Below, in pieces: positions 10,379 through 19,546 of a stretch of 64,000 nt of DNA. A program made the position numbers and the translations under genes. Each line of letters opens with the position of its first letter. Position 1 is the stretch's first letter. Origin of the DNA: Allorhizobium pseudoryzae (GTDB taxonomy: Bacteria; Pseudomonadota; Alphaproteobacteria; Rhizobiales; Rhizobiaceae); contig NZ_CP049241.1 in NCBI RefSeq assembly GCF_011046245.1, positions 3,178,001 through 3,242,000 of the forward strand, written 5' to 3'. Below the pieces are notes generated by a model. That model worked only from the letters and a program-made list of their open reading frames with translations, was not told the DNA's origin and made no database searches.

Positions 10379-10409
10379 AAAAAGGGATCCGCATCGAGGA
10401 TCCCTTTTT
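10379..10409 (+). terminator. Hairpin terminator abutting the xthA start codon
   Basis: A perfect inverted repeat AAAAAGGGATCC / GGATCCCTTTTT with a 7-nt loop ends one base before the xthA ATG. It has the form of an intrinsic terminator for erpA and is symmetric. The loop and right arm hold the only purine-rich sequence (GAGGA) that could be the xthA ribosome binding site. Confidence 0.8.
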
Positions 10410-10410
10410 C

Positions 10411-11196
10411 ATGAAGATTGCCACCTGGAACATCAACGGCGTCAAGGCGCGCATCGACAATCTCCGCCAGTGGCTGAGCGATTCCGCACCGGACATCGTC
10501 TGCCTCCAGGAGATCAAGTCCGTCGATGAGGGGTTTCCGCGCCTGGAGATCGAGGCGCTCGGCTATCATGTCGAGACCCATGGCCAGAAGGGTTTCAACG
10601 GCGTCGCCATCCTGTCCAAGACCAAACCGGACGAGGTGATGCGCGGCCTGCCGGGCGATGAGAGCGACGAACAGTCGCGGTATATCGAGGCGGTCTTTTC
10701 GGTAGGCTCCGGCGTTATCCGGGTCGCGTCCATCTATCTGCCGAACGGCAATCCGTCGGACGATCCGGTGAAATATCCCTACAAGCTCGCCTGGATGGAG
10801 CGGCTGCGCCTGCATGCCGAGGCACTGCTCAGCCTGGAAGAACCGCTGATTCTGGCCGGGGACTACAATGTCATTCCCGAGCCGCATGACTGCTTCGATC
10901 CGCGGGCGTGGGAAACGGACGCGCTGTTTCTGCCGCAGACACGCGCCGCCTTCCGGAGGCTCGAACAACTCGGGCTGACGGATGCTGTGCGCGCGACAAC
11001 CGACCAGACGAAGCTCTATACGTTCTGGGATTATCAGGCCGGTGCCTGGCAGAAGAACAACGGCATCCGCATCGATCATCTGCTGCTGTCGCCGGAAGCC
11101 GCCGACCGGCTCACCTCGACCAGCATCGAAAAACACGTGCGGGCCTGGGAAAAGCCGTCGGATCACGTGCCGGTGGTCGGATACTTTTCCTTCTGA
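10411..11196 (+). CDS. xthA: Exodeoxyribonuclease III
   Basis: This is an AP endonuclease / 3'-5' exonuclease of base-excision repair (261 aa). Family motifs are visible in order: ATWNINGVKAR, VCLQEIKS, GFNGVAILSK, LAGDYNVIP, and the C-terminal NGIRIDHLLLSPEAADR and KPSDHVPVVGYF. The gene is the usual length. It converges on exoR. The start codon lies immediately 3' of the hairpin described separately. Confidence 0.96.
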   Translation: MKIATWNINGVKARIDNLRQWLSDSAPDIVCLQEIKSVDEGFPRLEIEALGYHVETHGQKGFNGVAILSKTKPDEVMRGLPGDESDEQSRYIEAVFSVGSGVIRVASIYLPNGNPSDDPVKYPYKLAWMERLRLHAEALLSLEEPLILAGDYNVIPEPHDCFDPRAWETDALFLPQTRAAFRRLEQLGLTDAVRATTDQTKLYTFWDYQAGAWQKNNGIRIDHLLLSPEAADRLTSTSIEKHVRAWEKPSDHVPVVGYFSF

Positions 11197-11248
11197 GGCC
11201 AAGGCTGGAGGACCATCATAACCGGGCTTCCGAGCCTTTCGCGGGCGC

Positions 11249-12046
11249 CTATTCGGTTGCGCCGGCGGCAAACTGCTGCGCGAGCGCGACGGCGCTACGG
11301 CGGTCACCTTCGCTGGACAGCGCAAAGGCATTTTCCTGCATCTCTTCCATCCAGGGGCAATCCCGCTTGCTGCAGCGGTCAAGCGCCGCGGTGAGGAAGG
11401 CAAGCCCGCGCACCGTCTGCCCCTCCTGGAAGAGCACATTGCCGAAGATCGCCATGGCGCCCGGATGACCGGCCTTGCGGGCCTGGTTCAGCCACTTCTT
11501 CGCCTGCTGCACATTCGGGGTTCCGCCCTCGCCAGTCATCATCATGCGGGCAAGCTGGAACTGCGCCTCGGCAACGCCGAAGGTGGAGGCCACCTGGAAG
11601 TAAATCTGGCGCGCCTGGGCCAGATCCACCTTCACCGGCGTTCCCGGAATACCATGTCGGTAATAGTCCGCCAGAGCCAGAAGCGCATTGACGAAAAAGC
11701 CCGTATCCTCGGAACCCGGCTCGACGCCCTGGCTTGCGATTTCGTTGTAGATCTTGAAGGCTTCAAGATCATTCTGCGCCACGCCATCGCCATCGGCATA
11801 CATGTTGGCCAGCGCCCAACGCGAGCCGGTATGTCCCTTTTCGGCCGCATAACGATAGGCTTCAACGGCATCCTGCTTCTGGCCGTTCTTGTAGGCCTTG
11901 AAGCCGAATTTGAAGAGATCGAAAGGACCCGATTCCTTGCTGACGCCGGAATTGATGTCGAAGGAAAAACAGGGCTGCGCGGGCAGCAATCCCATCAGGA
12001 AGCCGAAGGCAAGCATGCCGACGCCGGGCAAGGATAAGTTCGGCAT
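11249..12046 (-). CDS. exoR: Exopolysaccharide regulator ExoR (periplasmic Sel1-repeat protein)
   Basis: ExoR is the periplasmic inhibitor of the ExoS/ChvI two-component system that controls succinoglycan, motility and acid response in rhizobia. The 265-aa protein has a signal peptide (hydrophobic core MLAFGFLMGLLPA, cleavage near residue 28-30) and then Sel1-type repeats, with signature text GPFDLFKFGFKAYKNGQK, YAAEKGHTGSRWALANMYAD and AEAQFQLARMMMTGEGG. I recognise these as closely matching the rhizobial ExoR sequence. AAGGAAA lies 8 bp upstream of the ATG as a ribosome site. It converges on xthA and has a 559-bp upstream region. Confidence 0.93.
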   Translation of the reverse strand: MPNLSLPGVGMLAFGFLMGLLPAQPCFSFDINSGVSKESGPFDLFKFGFKAYKNGQKQDAVEAYRYAAEKGHTGSRWALANMYADGDGVAQNDLEAFKIYNEIASQGVEPGSEDTGFFVNALLALADYYRHGIPGTPVKVDLAQARQIYFQVASTFGVAEAQFQLARMMMTGEGGTPNVQQAKKWLNQARKAGHPGAMAIFGNVLFQEGQTVRGLAFLTAALDRCSKRDCPWMEEMQENAFALSSEGDRRSAVALAQQFAAGATE

Positions 12047-12605
12047 GTTCAGATTTCCTTAACCATGCCGGTGTTTAGAGTACGGGAGAAGAGGCGGTCC
12101 ATCGACGTTCCATCGGCTTCGGTCAGGAAGCCATTGCAGTTTTGATGACGGGTCATCCTTTGTACTCCGAACACGCTATTCTCAACCGAACCAGTAAAAC
12201 GGACAATGTCTGACCAAACCGTCAACCGTGCGGCTGATCGCCAGGCAAGACGACTGTAGGCTGCGTTTTCGGCAATACTGCGACCCCTGTCCCCGATACA
12301 GGAGGTAGACTCTCGTCGATACAATACGTCTGTATCGACCGCAGCCATCCCTGCCATTTCAAAAGAGAATTCGCCCATCATTACCCGTCAAGCGCCCCGC
12401 CCCCGCAGGTCCGCACATTTTGATGCCTCCTTCGCTGCGCCTCGTTTGTGGCGGGAAGTAGACAAAACCTTCCGCAGCAACGATAGGCGCGAATGTGCAA
12501 AAAAACTGTTGCAGATTCGTCACGACGCGAGGCCGTCCAGTTCGCTGCATAGAAAAAGGCCCGGCTGCTAGAACCGGGCCTACCTAGACTGTCAGTCGCG
12601 CTGGA
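12047..12605. promoter_or_regulatory. Long exoR upstream region with inverted repeats
   Basis: No convincing gene is seen here; short open frames lack ribosome sites and recognisable content. At 12315-12339 there is a perfect 9-bp inverted repeat, GTCGATACA-N7-TGTATCGAC, and at 12285-12302 a 5-bp one, CCTGT-N7-ACAGG. Both lie about 240-290 bp upstream of the exoR start and could be operator half-sites or the stem of a leader RNA. The porin terminator occupies the right end. Confidence 0.5.
12551..12581 (-). terminator. Terminator of the FadL-type porin gene
   Basis: On the reverse strand AGGCCCGG and CCGGGCCT form an 8-bp stem with a 9-nt loop, followed by TTTTTC. It lies 25 bp beyond the stop codon at 12606. 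Confidence 0.85.
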
Positions 12606-13853
12606 TCAGAACTTGACCTTCAGCGACGTGGAAACGGCTGCCACGAGATCATCTTCGAAATCGTAACGCGTATCATTCCCGTAGCTGATGCCGTCGATCG
12701 TGACGGGGCCGGATGAACCGCCCGTCAGGATACCGAGAGCGCCGGCAAGGCGCAGTTCGATATTCTGGGTTGGGGAGTAGGACACAGCCGCCCCAACCGT
12801 CCAGGTATCGGTCTGCGTGCCATAGCCCTGGCTCGTGCCACGATCCCAGGCGAGGCTCAGCGCACCGCTCCACTGATCGTTGAACTTGTGGCCGACACCG
12901 CCGCTGATCGTCCAGCCGTCACGATAACCGAGGTCCAGCGAGGTGATCTGGTTGCGCGACGTGCAGTTGGAGGTCGTGCCGACAACGCAGAACGGGATGG
13001 TCGAAAGCTGGCTCCAGTCCACCCACTTGACCGAGCCGAACACCAGCCAGCCCGGTGCGACGCCGGTCTGAACCTTGAGCTCGACCGTATCCGGCATGTC
13101 CTGAGAGCCGAAGACGTTGTAAACGCGGCCGCCCACCGGCGTCAGCGCACGGGGAACCTGTGTCAGATCCAGCGTTCCCGTGATGCTGTCGAGTTTCACT
13201 TCGCTGTTATAGACGAGGCTGGCGCGGAACGCATATTCGGGAATTTCATAGGCGAGACCGGCACGCCAGCCCCAACCGCTGTCTTCCAGATTCAGGCGGC
13301 CGATACCGTTGCCCAACCCGGTTGGCGGAACGACCAGACGTTCCTTGAAACCGCTGACGACCTGATAGAAGCCACCGCCGATCAGGCGCAACTGGCCAGG
13401 ACCCATATCGAACTTGTAGGAGCAGGTGACGGCGTAGTTATCGCTCTCCACCTTGGTTTCTATATTTTCGTTGGCGCCGCGCCAGTTGGCGCCCGGCTTG
13501 GTGTGCGCGCCCCATGGCTGGGAATAATCCGCCATGCAATCGACGCTGTCGCCGAAACCGGCCTTCACGCCGATACGCGGAACCCAGTAGTCTTCCGAGT
13601 CGTCGGCCGTTGTCGTGCCGCCGTTGCGGCCGTCAGAACCGAGACCGTTTGCGCGGTTGATATCCTGAACGTTCTTCAATTTGCGCTGCGGCGCAACATA
13701 GGTGCCCGAGGTTTCCGCTGCCACCGGTGACGGATCGAAGAGAAGGTCGATGTTGTAACCGCCGCGCTCGAGGCCGCCCGCCGATGCGGAGGTGTGAAGT
13801 GCGCAGAGTGCTGCCGTGGCCAGCAGTCCCCGCGTAATCGTAATTCTTACCAT
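12606..13853 (-). CDS. OmpP1/FadL/TodX-family outer-membrane transport protein
   Basis: This is a predicted 415-aa outer-membrane beta-barrel for uptake of hydrophobic compounds such as long-chain fatty acids. A signal peptide (RGLLATAALCALHTSASA) is followed by a mature part rich in alternating aromatic/polar strands (WVPRIGVKAGFGDSVDCMAD, WGWRAGLAYEIPEYAFRASL, GYRDGWTISGGVGHKFNDQW) and it ends in KVKF with a terminal Phe, as barrel proteins do. The start MVRITITRG is supported by GGGAGAATT before the ATG; an upstream frame extension to 13934 lacks these properties. The substrate is unknown. Confidence 0.85.
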   Translation of the reverse strand: MVRITITRGLLATAALCALHTSASAGGLERGGYNIDLLFDPSPVAAETSGTYVAPQRKLKNVQDINRANGLGSDGRNGGTTTADDSEDYWVPRIGVKAGFGDSVDCMADYSQPWGAHTKPGANWRGANENIETKVESDNYAVTCSYKFDMGPGQLRLIGGGFYQVVSGFKERLVVPPTGLGNGIGRLNLEDSGWGWRAGLAYEIPEYAFRASLVYNSEVKLDSITGTLDLTQVPRALTPVGGRVYNVFGSQDMPDTVELKVQTGVAPGWLVFGSVKWVDWSQLSTIPFCVVGTTSNCTSRNQITSLDLGYRDGWTISGGVGHKFNDQWSGALSLAWDRGTSQGYGTQTDTWTVGAAVSYSPTQNIELRLAGALGILTGGSSGPVTIDGISYGNDTRYDFEDDLVAAVSTSLKVKF

Positions 13854-14150
13854 AATTCTCCCACTCCCAGGTAAGTGCCTGCCACAGGTTAACTGTGCAG
13901 AATCAAATGACAATCTCTCTCGAAAATACTGCACTGCGGCAAGGAGACCGAAGATTTACGTAAGCTTCCCAACCAACCCCACACATTTCAGACGACAGGA
14001 AATAATTTGCTTATTTCTCTTTTGATTCTGCTTATATGAAAAATAAAATTCCCGCGGACGAGCAAATGTTGCAAAAAAGCAACAAGCGTCCTAAACGCTT
14101 ATTTCTGCCTTATTCGAGGCCCTTGAGCGGGGTGGCTCGTTGGTCAAACA
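13854..14150. other. AT-rich gap upstream of the porin gene
   Basis: No gene is seen. The gap contains two symmetric sites that could bind regulators of the porin gene: CACAG-N5-CTGTG at about 13882-13896, close to its start, and TGTTGC-A6-GCAACA at 14067-14084. Neither matches an operator that I can name. Confidence 0.35.
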
Positions 14151-14151
14151 C

Positions 14152-14184
14152 AAAAAGCCCCGCAGACGGCGAATCTACGGGGCC
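14152..14184 (-). terminator. valS terminator
   Basis: On the reverse strand a GGCCCCG ... CGGGGC stem is followed by TTTTTG. It begins about 24 bp downstream of the valS stop. Confidence 0.75.
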
Positions 14185-14207
14185 TTATGGTGGAAAGGCT
14201 GGCCGAT

Positions 14208-17123
14208 TCAGCCGGCCTCGTCGATCCGTCTTAGCGCCGTCTCCAAACTTGCCCGCAGCACCAGCAATTCCGCCAGTCGCTCGCGTTCGGCGGCCACCAC
14301 TTCCGGATCGGCATTGGCGACGAACTTCTCGTTTCCGAGCTTCTTTTCCGCCCGATCGATCTCGGCCTGCGTCTTCGCATGGGACTTCTCGATGCGGGCG
14401 CGCTCGGCGACCAGATCGATCAGGCTGCCGAGCGGCAGGCATGCGGTCGCCTCGCCCACCACCACCTGGGCTGCCCCGCGCGGTGCAGTCTCGGCAAGTT
14501 CAATGGTCTCAACCCGCGCCAGACGCTTGATCGCCGCATCGTGACGCTGCAGGCGGCCCTCAGTCAAAGCCGTGGCCCCGACCACGATCAGCGGCGCCTT
14601 GGCCGACGGCGGAACGTTCATTTCGGAGCGGGCGGAGCGCAGGCCAGTGACGAGATCCACCAGCCAGTTGATTTCGGCGGCTGCCGCCTCATCGGCAAAT
14701 ATGGCCACCGGCCAGTCCGCGTGGCAGAGCAGGCTGTCGCGGCTTGCGGTATGCGCCCACAATTCCTCCGTCATGAACGGCATGAAGGGATGGAGGAGCT
14801 TGTAGGTCTCTTCCAGCACGTAGGCGACGCAAGCCTGGGCTTCCGTCTTTGCGGCCTCGTCCTCGCCGGAGAAGATCGGCTTCAAGAGTTCGAGATACCA
14901 GTCGCAGACCTGGTTCCAGACGAAACGGTAGAGGCTTGCGGCCGCATCGTTGAAGCGCTGGCTCTGGATCGCCGCGGTCACATCCGTGATCGTCGCGGAA
15001 AGTTCCGTCAGGATCCACCGGTTGACGTTGAGGACCGTTGCTTCCGGCAGGAAATGCGGGTCGCGCTTGACGCCGTTCATTTCGGCAAAGCGCGTGGCAT
15101 TCCAGAGCTTGGTACCAAAATTGCGGTAGCCGGCGATGCGGGCCGGGTCGAGCTTCACGTCACGCCCCTGCGCCGCCATGATGGCAAGCGTGAAGCGCAG
15201 CGCATCGGCGCCGTATTCCTCGATCAGGTCGAGCGGGTCGATGACATTGCCCTTCGACTTCGACATCTTCTGGCCGTTCTTGTCGCGGACCAGCGCGTGG
15301 ACATAAACGGTGCTGAACGGTTCGACCGGATTGCCGGCCTCGTCCTTCATGAAGTGCAGGCCCATCATCATCATGCGGGCGACCCAGAAGAAGATGATGT
15401 CGAAGCCGGTGACGAGCACATTCGTCGGATAATAGCGTGCCAGTTCCGGCGTCTGGTCCGGCCAGCCGAGCGTCGAGAAGGGCCAGAGCGCCGACGAGAA
15501 CCACGTATCGAGCACGTCTTCGTCGCGGGTCAGGATGGAGCCCGGCTCGAAGTTTTCGAGCTTCTCCTGCACCCAGGCCTTCCATGGGCCTTCATGGGCG
15601 AGATAATGCTGGACGGCGGCATCGAGCGCCTCTTCCTCGGTCTTTTCGACGAAGACCTGGCCGTCCGGGCCGTACCAGGCCGGAATCTGGTGGCCCCACC
15701 ACAACTGGCGCGAAATGCACCAGGGCTGGATGTTCTCCATCCATTCGAAATAAGTCTTGTCCCAGTTCTTCGGCACAAAATTGGTGCGACCTTCGCGGAC
15801 GGAGGCCATGGCCGGCTCGGCCAGCGTCTTGGCATCGACAAACCACTGGTCGGTCAACATCGGCTCGATGACGACGTTCGAGCGGTCACCGAAGGGCTGC
15901 ATGATCTTCTTGTTCTCGACGTAAGGCACGTCGTTGCCTTCGGCATCCTTCACGGTGACGGCAAGGCCTTCGGCATTGATGGCGGCGACGATGCGCTTAC
16001 GGGCCTCATAACGATCGAGGCCGCGATACTCTTCCGGAACGAGGTTGATATCATCCACCTCGGCTTCGGTCGGAAGGTCTCCGGAGCGGGTAATCTCCAG
16101 CGCCAGTTCAGCACAACGGGCATAGGGTTCGCCATCGCTGCGCAGCCGCGCCTGGGTGTCCATCAGCCGGTAGAGCGGAATGTTGTTGCGCTTGGCGACC
16201 TGATAGTCATTGAAGTCATGGGCACCAGTGATCTTCACGGCACCCGAGCCGAAGGTCGGATCCGGATATTCGTCGGTGATGATCGGGATCAGACGGCGAT
16301 GTTCCTTCGGGCCGACCGGGATTTCACAGAGTTTTCCAACGATTGCAGCATAACGTTCATCCGACGGATGGACGGCAACCGCACCGTCACCCAGCATCGT
16401 CTCGGGACGGGTGGTGGCAATCGAGATGTAATTGCGCTCCTCCTGCAGCACGATGTTGCCGTCGGCATCCTTTTCCACATAGGTGTAGGTCTCGCCGCCG
16501 GCGAGCGGATACTTGAAGTGCCACATGTGGCCGTCCGCTTCGCGGTTCTCGACCTCGATATCGGAGATCGCCGTCTCGAAATGCGGATCCCAGTTGACCA
16601 GGCGCTTGCCGCGGTAGATCAGACCCTGCTTGTAGAGCGTCACGAAGACTTCGAGCACCGCCTTGGAGAGGCCCTCGTCCATGGTGAAGCGCTCGCGCGA
16701 CCAGTCACAGGAGGCGCCGAGCCTTTTCAGCTGGTTGAAGATCAGACCACCGGATTCGGCCTTCCATTCCCAGACCTTGTCGATGAAGGCGTCGCGGCCG
16801 AGTTCGCGGCGGCCCGGCTGCTGGCTTTCCGCCAGCTTGCGCTCGACGACCATCTGCGTGGCAATGCCGGCATGGTCCATGCCCGGCTGCCACAGCACAT
16901 CCTTGCCGCGCATGCGCTCGAAGCGGATCATGATGTCCTGCAAGGTGTTGTTCAGCGCATGGCCCATGTGCAGCGAACCGGTCACGTTCGGCGGCGGGAT
17001 GACGATGGTGAAGGTTTCGGCGTCGGGCTTGGCATTCGCGCCGGCGCGGAAGGCATCGGCCTCATCCCAGGCGGCTGCGATCTTGGGTTCGACGGCGGCG
17101 GAATCGTAGGTTTTTTCGAGCAT
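14208..17123 (-). CDS. valS: Valyl-tRNA synthetase
   Basis: This is a class I synthetase with editing domain (971 aa). HIGH is present as HMGH (residues 52-55) in PPPNVTGSLHMGHALN, and KMSKS in KNGQKMSKSKGNVIDP. The CP1 editing region lies between them, and the C-terminal coiled-coil arm (IEKSHAKTQAEIDRAEKKLG) typical of ValS closes the protein. It lies downstream of popZ on the same strand, about 115 bp apart, with its own terminator. Confidence 0.97.
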   Translation of the reverse strand: MLEKTYDSAAVEPKIAAAWDEADAFRAGANAKPDAETFTIVIPPPNVTGSLHMGHALNNTLQDIMIRFERMRGKDVLWQPGMDHAGIATQMVVERKLAESQQPGRRELGRDAFIDKVWEWKAESGGLIFNQLKRLGASCDWSRERFTMDEGLSKAVLEVFVTLYKQGLIYRGKRLVNWDPHFETAISDIEVENREADGHMWHFKYPLAGGETYTYVEKDADGNIVLQEERNYISIATTRPETMLGDGAVAVHPSDERYAAIVGKLCEIPVGPKEHRRLIPIITDEYPDPTFGSGAVKITGAHDFNDYQVAKRNNIPLYRLMDTQARLRSDGEPYARCAELALEITRSGDLPTEAEVDDINLVPEEYRGLDRYEARKRIVAAINAEGLAVTVKDAEGNDVPYVENKKIMQPFGDRSNVVIEPMLTDQWFVDAKTLAEPAMASVREGRTNFVPKNWDKTYFEWMENIQPWCISRQLWWGHQIPAWYGPDGQVFVEKTEEEALDAAVQHYLAHEGPWKAWVQEKLENFEPGSILTRDEDVLDTWFSSALWPFSTLGWPDQTPELARYYPTNVLVTGFDIIFFWVARMMMMGLHFMKDEAGNPVEPFSTVYVHALVRDKNGQKMSKSKGNVIDPLDLIEEYGADALRFTLAIMAAQGRDVKLDPARIAGYRNFGTKLWNATRFAEMNGVKRDPHFLPEATVLNVNRWILTELSATITDVTAAIQSQRFNDAAASLYRFVWNQVCDWYLELLKPIFSGEDEAAKTEAQACVAYVLEETYKLLHPFMPFMTEELWAHTASRDSLLCHADWPVAIFADEAAAAEINWLVDLVTGLRSARSEMNVPPSAKAPLIVVGATALTEGRLQRHDAAIKRLARVETIELAETAPRGAAQVVVGEATACLPLGSLIDLVAERARIEKSHAKTQAEIDRAEKKLGNEKFVANADPEVVAAERERLAELLVLRASLETALRRIDEAG

Positions 17124-17188
17124 TTTCCGACCAGAATTTCGAGTTCGCGTTGCTTGGCTGTAAATAGGACTGGCAAATGCGAGTCAAT

Positions 17189-17214
17189 AAAAAAGGCCGC
17201 TCCGGAAAGCGGCC
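17189..17214 (-). terminator. popZ terminator
   Basis: GGCCGCT / AGCGGCC form a 7-bp stem with a 6-nt loop, followed on the reverse strand by a run of six T residues. It lies 26 bp beyond the popZ stop. Confidence 0.85.
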
Positions 17215-17239
17215 CTTCGGAAAGCGGGACGGGATCCGC

Positions 17240-18211
17240 TCAACGGCGCGGGCCGCGCGCCACCCGTTCGATTTCTTCGCGCACCATGCGCTCGACCAGC
17301 GTCGGCAGGTTGTCGTCCAGCCATTCGCGCAGCATCGGCTTCAGCATTTCGCGGGCCATGTCCTCCATCGACTGGCGCTCGATGCCGTTGAAGATGTCGG
17401 CGAGCTGCTTGAACGAGCGGGCAACCTGTTCACCGGCTTCCTGGGAAATCAGGGAAGCGGCTTCCTCGATCTTTTCCGGAAGCGTTTTCGGTTCCGCCGT
17501 CTCGGTCATACGCAGGCTCGGCAGGGTCTCTGCTCTGCTTGTCTCTGGTCTCATTGTCTGTGGCATGCTCGTATCGGATCGGCTCGTCTCGGAAGCATAG
17601 GCCGGGGCCTGTTCGATGTCCGCCCCCCGATGAAGCTCGTCGCTCTGCAGCGCAGGCTCCTCGCGGCGCTGTTCCGATGCCATTTGATCGGCCTGCATCT
17701 CATGCAGTTCCCGCAGAACCGGGCTGAACTCCTGCATACGCGCCGGAACAGGGGTATCGACCGAGACAAGACGCTGGCGCGGTGCAACCGCCGGCGCCTG
17801 CGGGGCTGGCGCCGAAGCCGGAGCGGCCTGGCGCTGCGCCACCGGTTCCGGAACGCGACCAGCCGCAGCGCGCACACGCGCGGCGACATCAGCGAGCGAC
17901 AGGGTCTTCTCTTCGGGCGCCGGCGCTTCGACACGCGGCGCCTGAACCGGTTCATGTGTCGGGCGAAGGGGCGGTGCATCAGACATTATCGGAGAACCCG
18001 GATCATTGGCGGGAACCTGAGAAAGGAAAGGATTGTCCACCTCGTCGCTCAAGACAAAGGTGTCCTCCTCCTCCTCGAACTCGACCTCGCTGGAGGCACG
18101 CGCGCTCATGCTCTCGGTGATCGGGTCATTGCTCTCAATGATCCGACGGATGGACGCCAGAATCTCTTCCATGGAGGGTTCACGCGCGACACTTGGCTGA
18201 GCCATATTCAT
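17240..18211 (-). CDS. popZ: PopZ-type pole-organising protein (DUF2497)
   Basis: This is a 323-aa protein with the two conserved ends of the DUF2497/PopZ family: a short N-terminal helix REPSMEEILASIRRIIESND, and a C-terminal oligomerisation region (about residues 245-320: ERQSMEDMAREMLKPMLREW, LPTLVERMVREEIERVARG). Between them is an acidic then Pro/Ala/Arg-rich disordered linker. PopZ assembles at a cell pole and anchors ParB/origin and signalling proteins; in Agrobacterium it marks the growing pole. The start is ambiguous between two ATGs two codons apart. Confidence 0.85.
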   Translation of the reverse strand: MNMAQPSVAREPSMEEILASIRRIIESNDPITESMSARASSEVEFEEEEDTFVLSDEVDNPFLSQVPANDPGSPIMSDAPPLRPTHEPVQAPRVEAPAPEEKTLSLADVAARVRAAAGRVPEPVAQRQAAPASAPAPQAPAVAPRQRLVSVDTPVPARMQEFSPVLRELHEMQADQMASEQRREEPALQSDELHRGADIEQAPAYASETSRSDTSMPQTMRPETSRAETLPSLRMTETAEPKTLPEKIEEAASLISQEAGEQVARSFKQLADIFNGIERQSMEDMAREMLKPMLREWLDDNLPTLVERMVREEIERVARGPRR

Positions 18212-18368
18212 CCCCGATCTGCCTTGGAGCCGCCTCAGTCCGTATGGTCCCGGACGGCCGAATCGGGAATCAGTGTACGCGATGCATGGGGCACATCACA
18301 ATTGCATCCACCACGATGGCTTGCCGGATGCACAGCTTTGTCAGCTGGCGGAGGAGAAGGCGCATATG
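18212..18368. other. Gap between pcm-like gene and popZ, no tolC
   Basis: I see no gene in this interval. In the rhizobia whose order I recall, tolC lies between the methyltransferase and the DUF2497 gene, but here there is no room for it. Confidence 0.5.
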
Positions 18369-18392
18369 AAAAGGGCGGCTCCGCAGCCGCCC
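18369..18392 (-). terminator. Terminator of the pcm-like gene
   Basis: GGGCGGCT and AGCCGCCC form a perfect 8-bp stem with a 4-nt loop, followed on the reverse strand by TTTTC. It lies directly after the stop codon at 18400. Confidence 0.8.
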
Positions 18393-18399
18393 CTGATGG

Positions 18400-19053
18400 T
18401 CAGAACACGAATTCCGCAGCCTTGCGGAAGCCCGGCAGCGGCCGGACGCTGGTGTTGAAATAGACGCTTTCCGAAACCACGCCATGTTCCTTGAGGTACA
18501 TGCGGGCGGTGGAGGCGTTGCCATACCCGACGACGGTCACCAGGCGTCCACCATCCCGGAGCTGGCCGAACAGCGCGTCCGGAACCTCTTCGACGGCACC
18601 GTTGATGAAGATCACGTCATAGGGCGCTTCGGCGGCATGCCCCTCTTCCATCTGGCCGGTCACGATAACCGCGTTGTCGCAGCCGAGGCTGGAAAGCGTT
18701 GCGGTCGCCTTGGCGGCGAGATCCGCATCGCTTTCCACGGCGACGACGGCACTTGCCACTTCCGACAGCAGTGCGGTCGCATAGCCGGTGGAACAGCCGA
18801 TTTCGAGAACGAGATCGTTCTTGGTGATAGCGGCCAGCTGCAGCAGCTTTGCCAGCGGCGAGGCTTCCATGATGTAGCGGCCGGGCGAGACCTGGATATC
18901 ATTGTCGATATAGGCCAGGCTCTTCATGTTTTCCGGCACGAAGGCTTCGCGCGGCACGGTCAGGAAAGCGCGTAGCACGGAGTGGGAGGTGACATCGGTG
19001 GTGCGCACCTGATTGTCCACCATCTTGATGCGTGCTGCTTCGTAATCGATCAT
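18400..19053 (-). CDS. Protein-L-isoaspartate O-methyltransferase family protein
   Basis: This is a 217-aa SAM-dependent methyltransferase of the PCMT family. It shows a pre-motif region TVPREAFVP, the SAM-binding glycine loop as VLEIGCSTGYATALLSEVA, and FINGAVEEVPDALFGQLRDGGRLVTVVG. The family loop usually reads GTGSGY; here it reads GCSTGY, as in the rhizobial paralogues beside tolC, so true isoaspartyl repair activity is uncertain. The start MIDYEAARIKMVDNQVR gives the normal length; an ATG ten codons upstream gives an unsupported leader. Confidence 0.85.
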   Translation of the reverse strand: MIDYEAARIKMVDNQVRTTDVTSHSVLRAFLTVPREAFVPENMKSLAYIDNDIQVSPGRYIMEASPLAKLLQLAAITKNDLVLEIGCSTGYATALLSEVASAVVAVESDADLAAKATATLSSLGCDNAVIVTGQMEEGHAAEAPYDVIFINGAVEEVPDALFGQLRDGGRLVTVVGYGNASTARMYLKEHGVVSESVYFNTSVRPLPGFRKAAEFVF

Positions 19054-19254
19054 TGGTATTCGCCCCGTCAAAGCGTCTGTCAAAGGGTCTATCTGGCGTC
19101 CGTATTACTGGTGACGGTCCAAGCTTTCAAGACCGCAGCATCCGCCGGGTGCGGGAATCGTGCCCTGCCCCCACGAAATCGAACGGAACAAAGCCCGGGC
19201 GTTCGGAGTTGGCATTCGAACCCCACGATCGACACACACCGAAGGGAGGCTTCG

Positions 19255-19449
19255 ATGCCGACGACTATTCCGGAAGACAACCCGGTCGAAACGCCGCGCG
19301 GACCGACACCCGCCCCCGGCGTTCCGGACCGCGTGCAGGAAAAGCCGCCGCTGACACCAGCGCAGGATCCTGCCGATACCAAGAACCCGAATGATCCGCC
19401 GCTGAACCCGGCGCTTCTGCCGATCGGCGACCCGGCGGGCGCTGCTTAA
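19255..19449 (+). CDS. Small proline-rich hypothetical protein
   Basis: This 64-aa protein begins MPTTIPEDNPVETPRGPTPA and is nearly one quarter proline, with no hydrophobic segment. A strong ribosome site AAGGGAGG lies 6 bp upstream of the ATG, which supports translation. The function is unknown; it is probably disordered and soluble. Confidence 0.65.
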   Translation: MPTTIPEDNPVETPRGPTPAPGVPDRVQEKPPLTPAQDPADTKNPNDPPLNPALLPIGDPAGAA

Positions 19450-19546
19450 GAGCAGCAACCCATTCGGTTTCATCGTCTCGACCGTCCGGCGCACCCGCTC
19501 CGGGCGGTCGATTCGTTGTCCGGTCCGATCTTCGTCCGACTATCAA

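Noticed and set aside
12049..12381. 110-aa frame upstream of exoR
   Set aside because: No ribosome site, no family and non-coding-like composition; kept as regulatory gap.
14379..17600. 1073-aa open frame on the plus strand
   Set aside because: It lies antisense to valS, popZ and their terminators; composition is that of a shadow of high-GC coding sequence and no family is recognisable.
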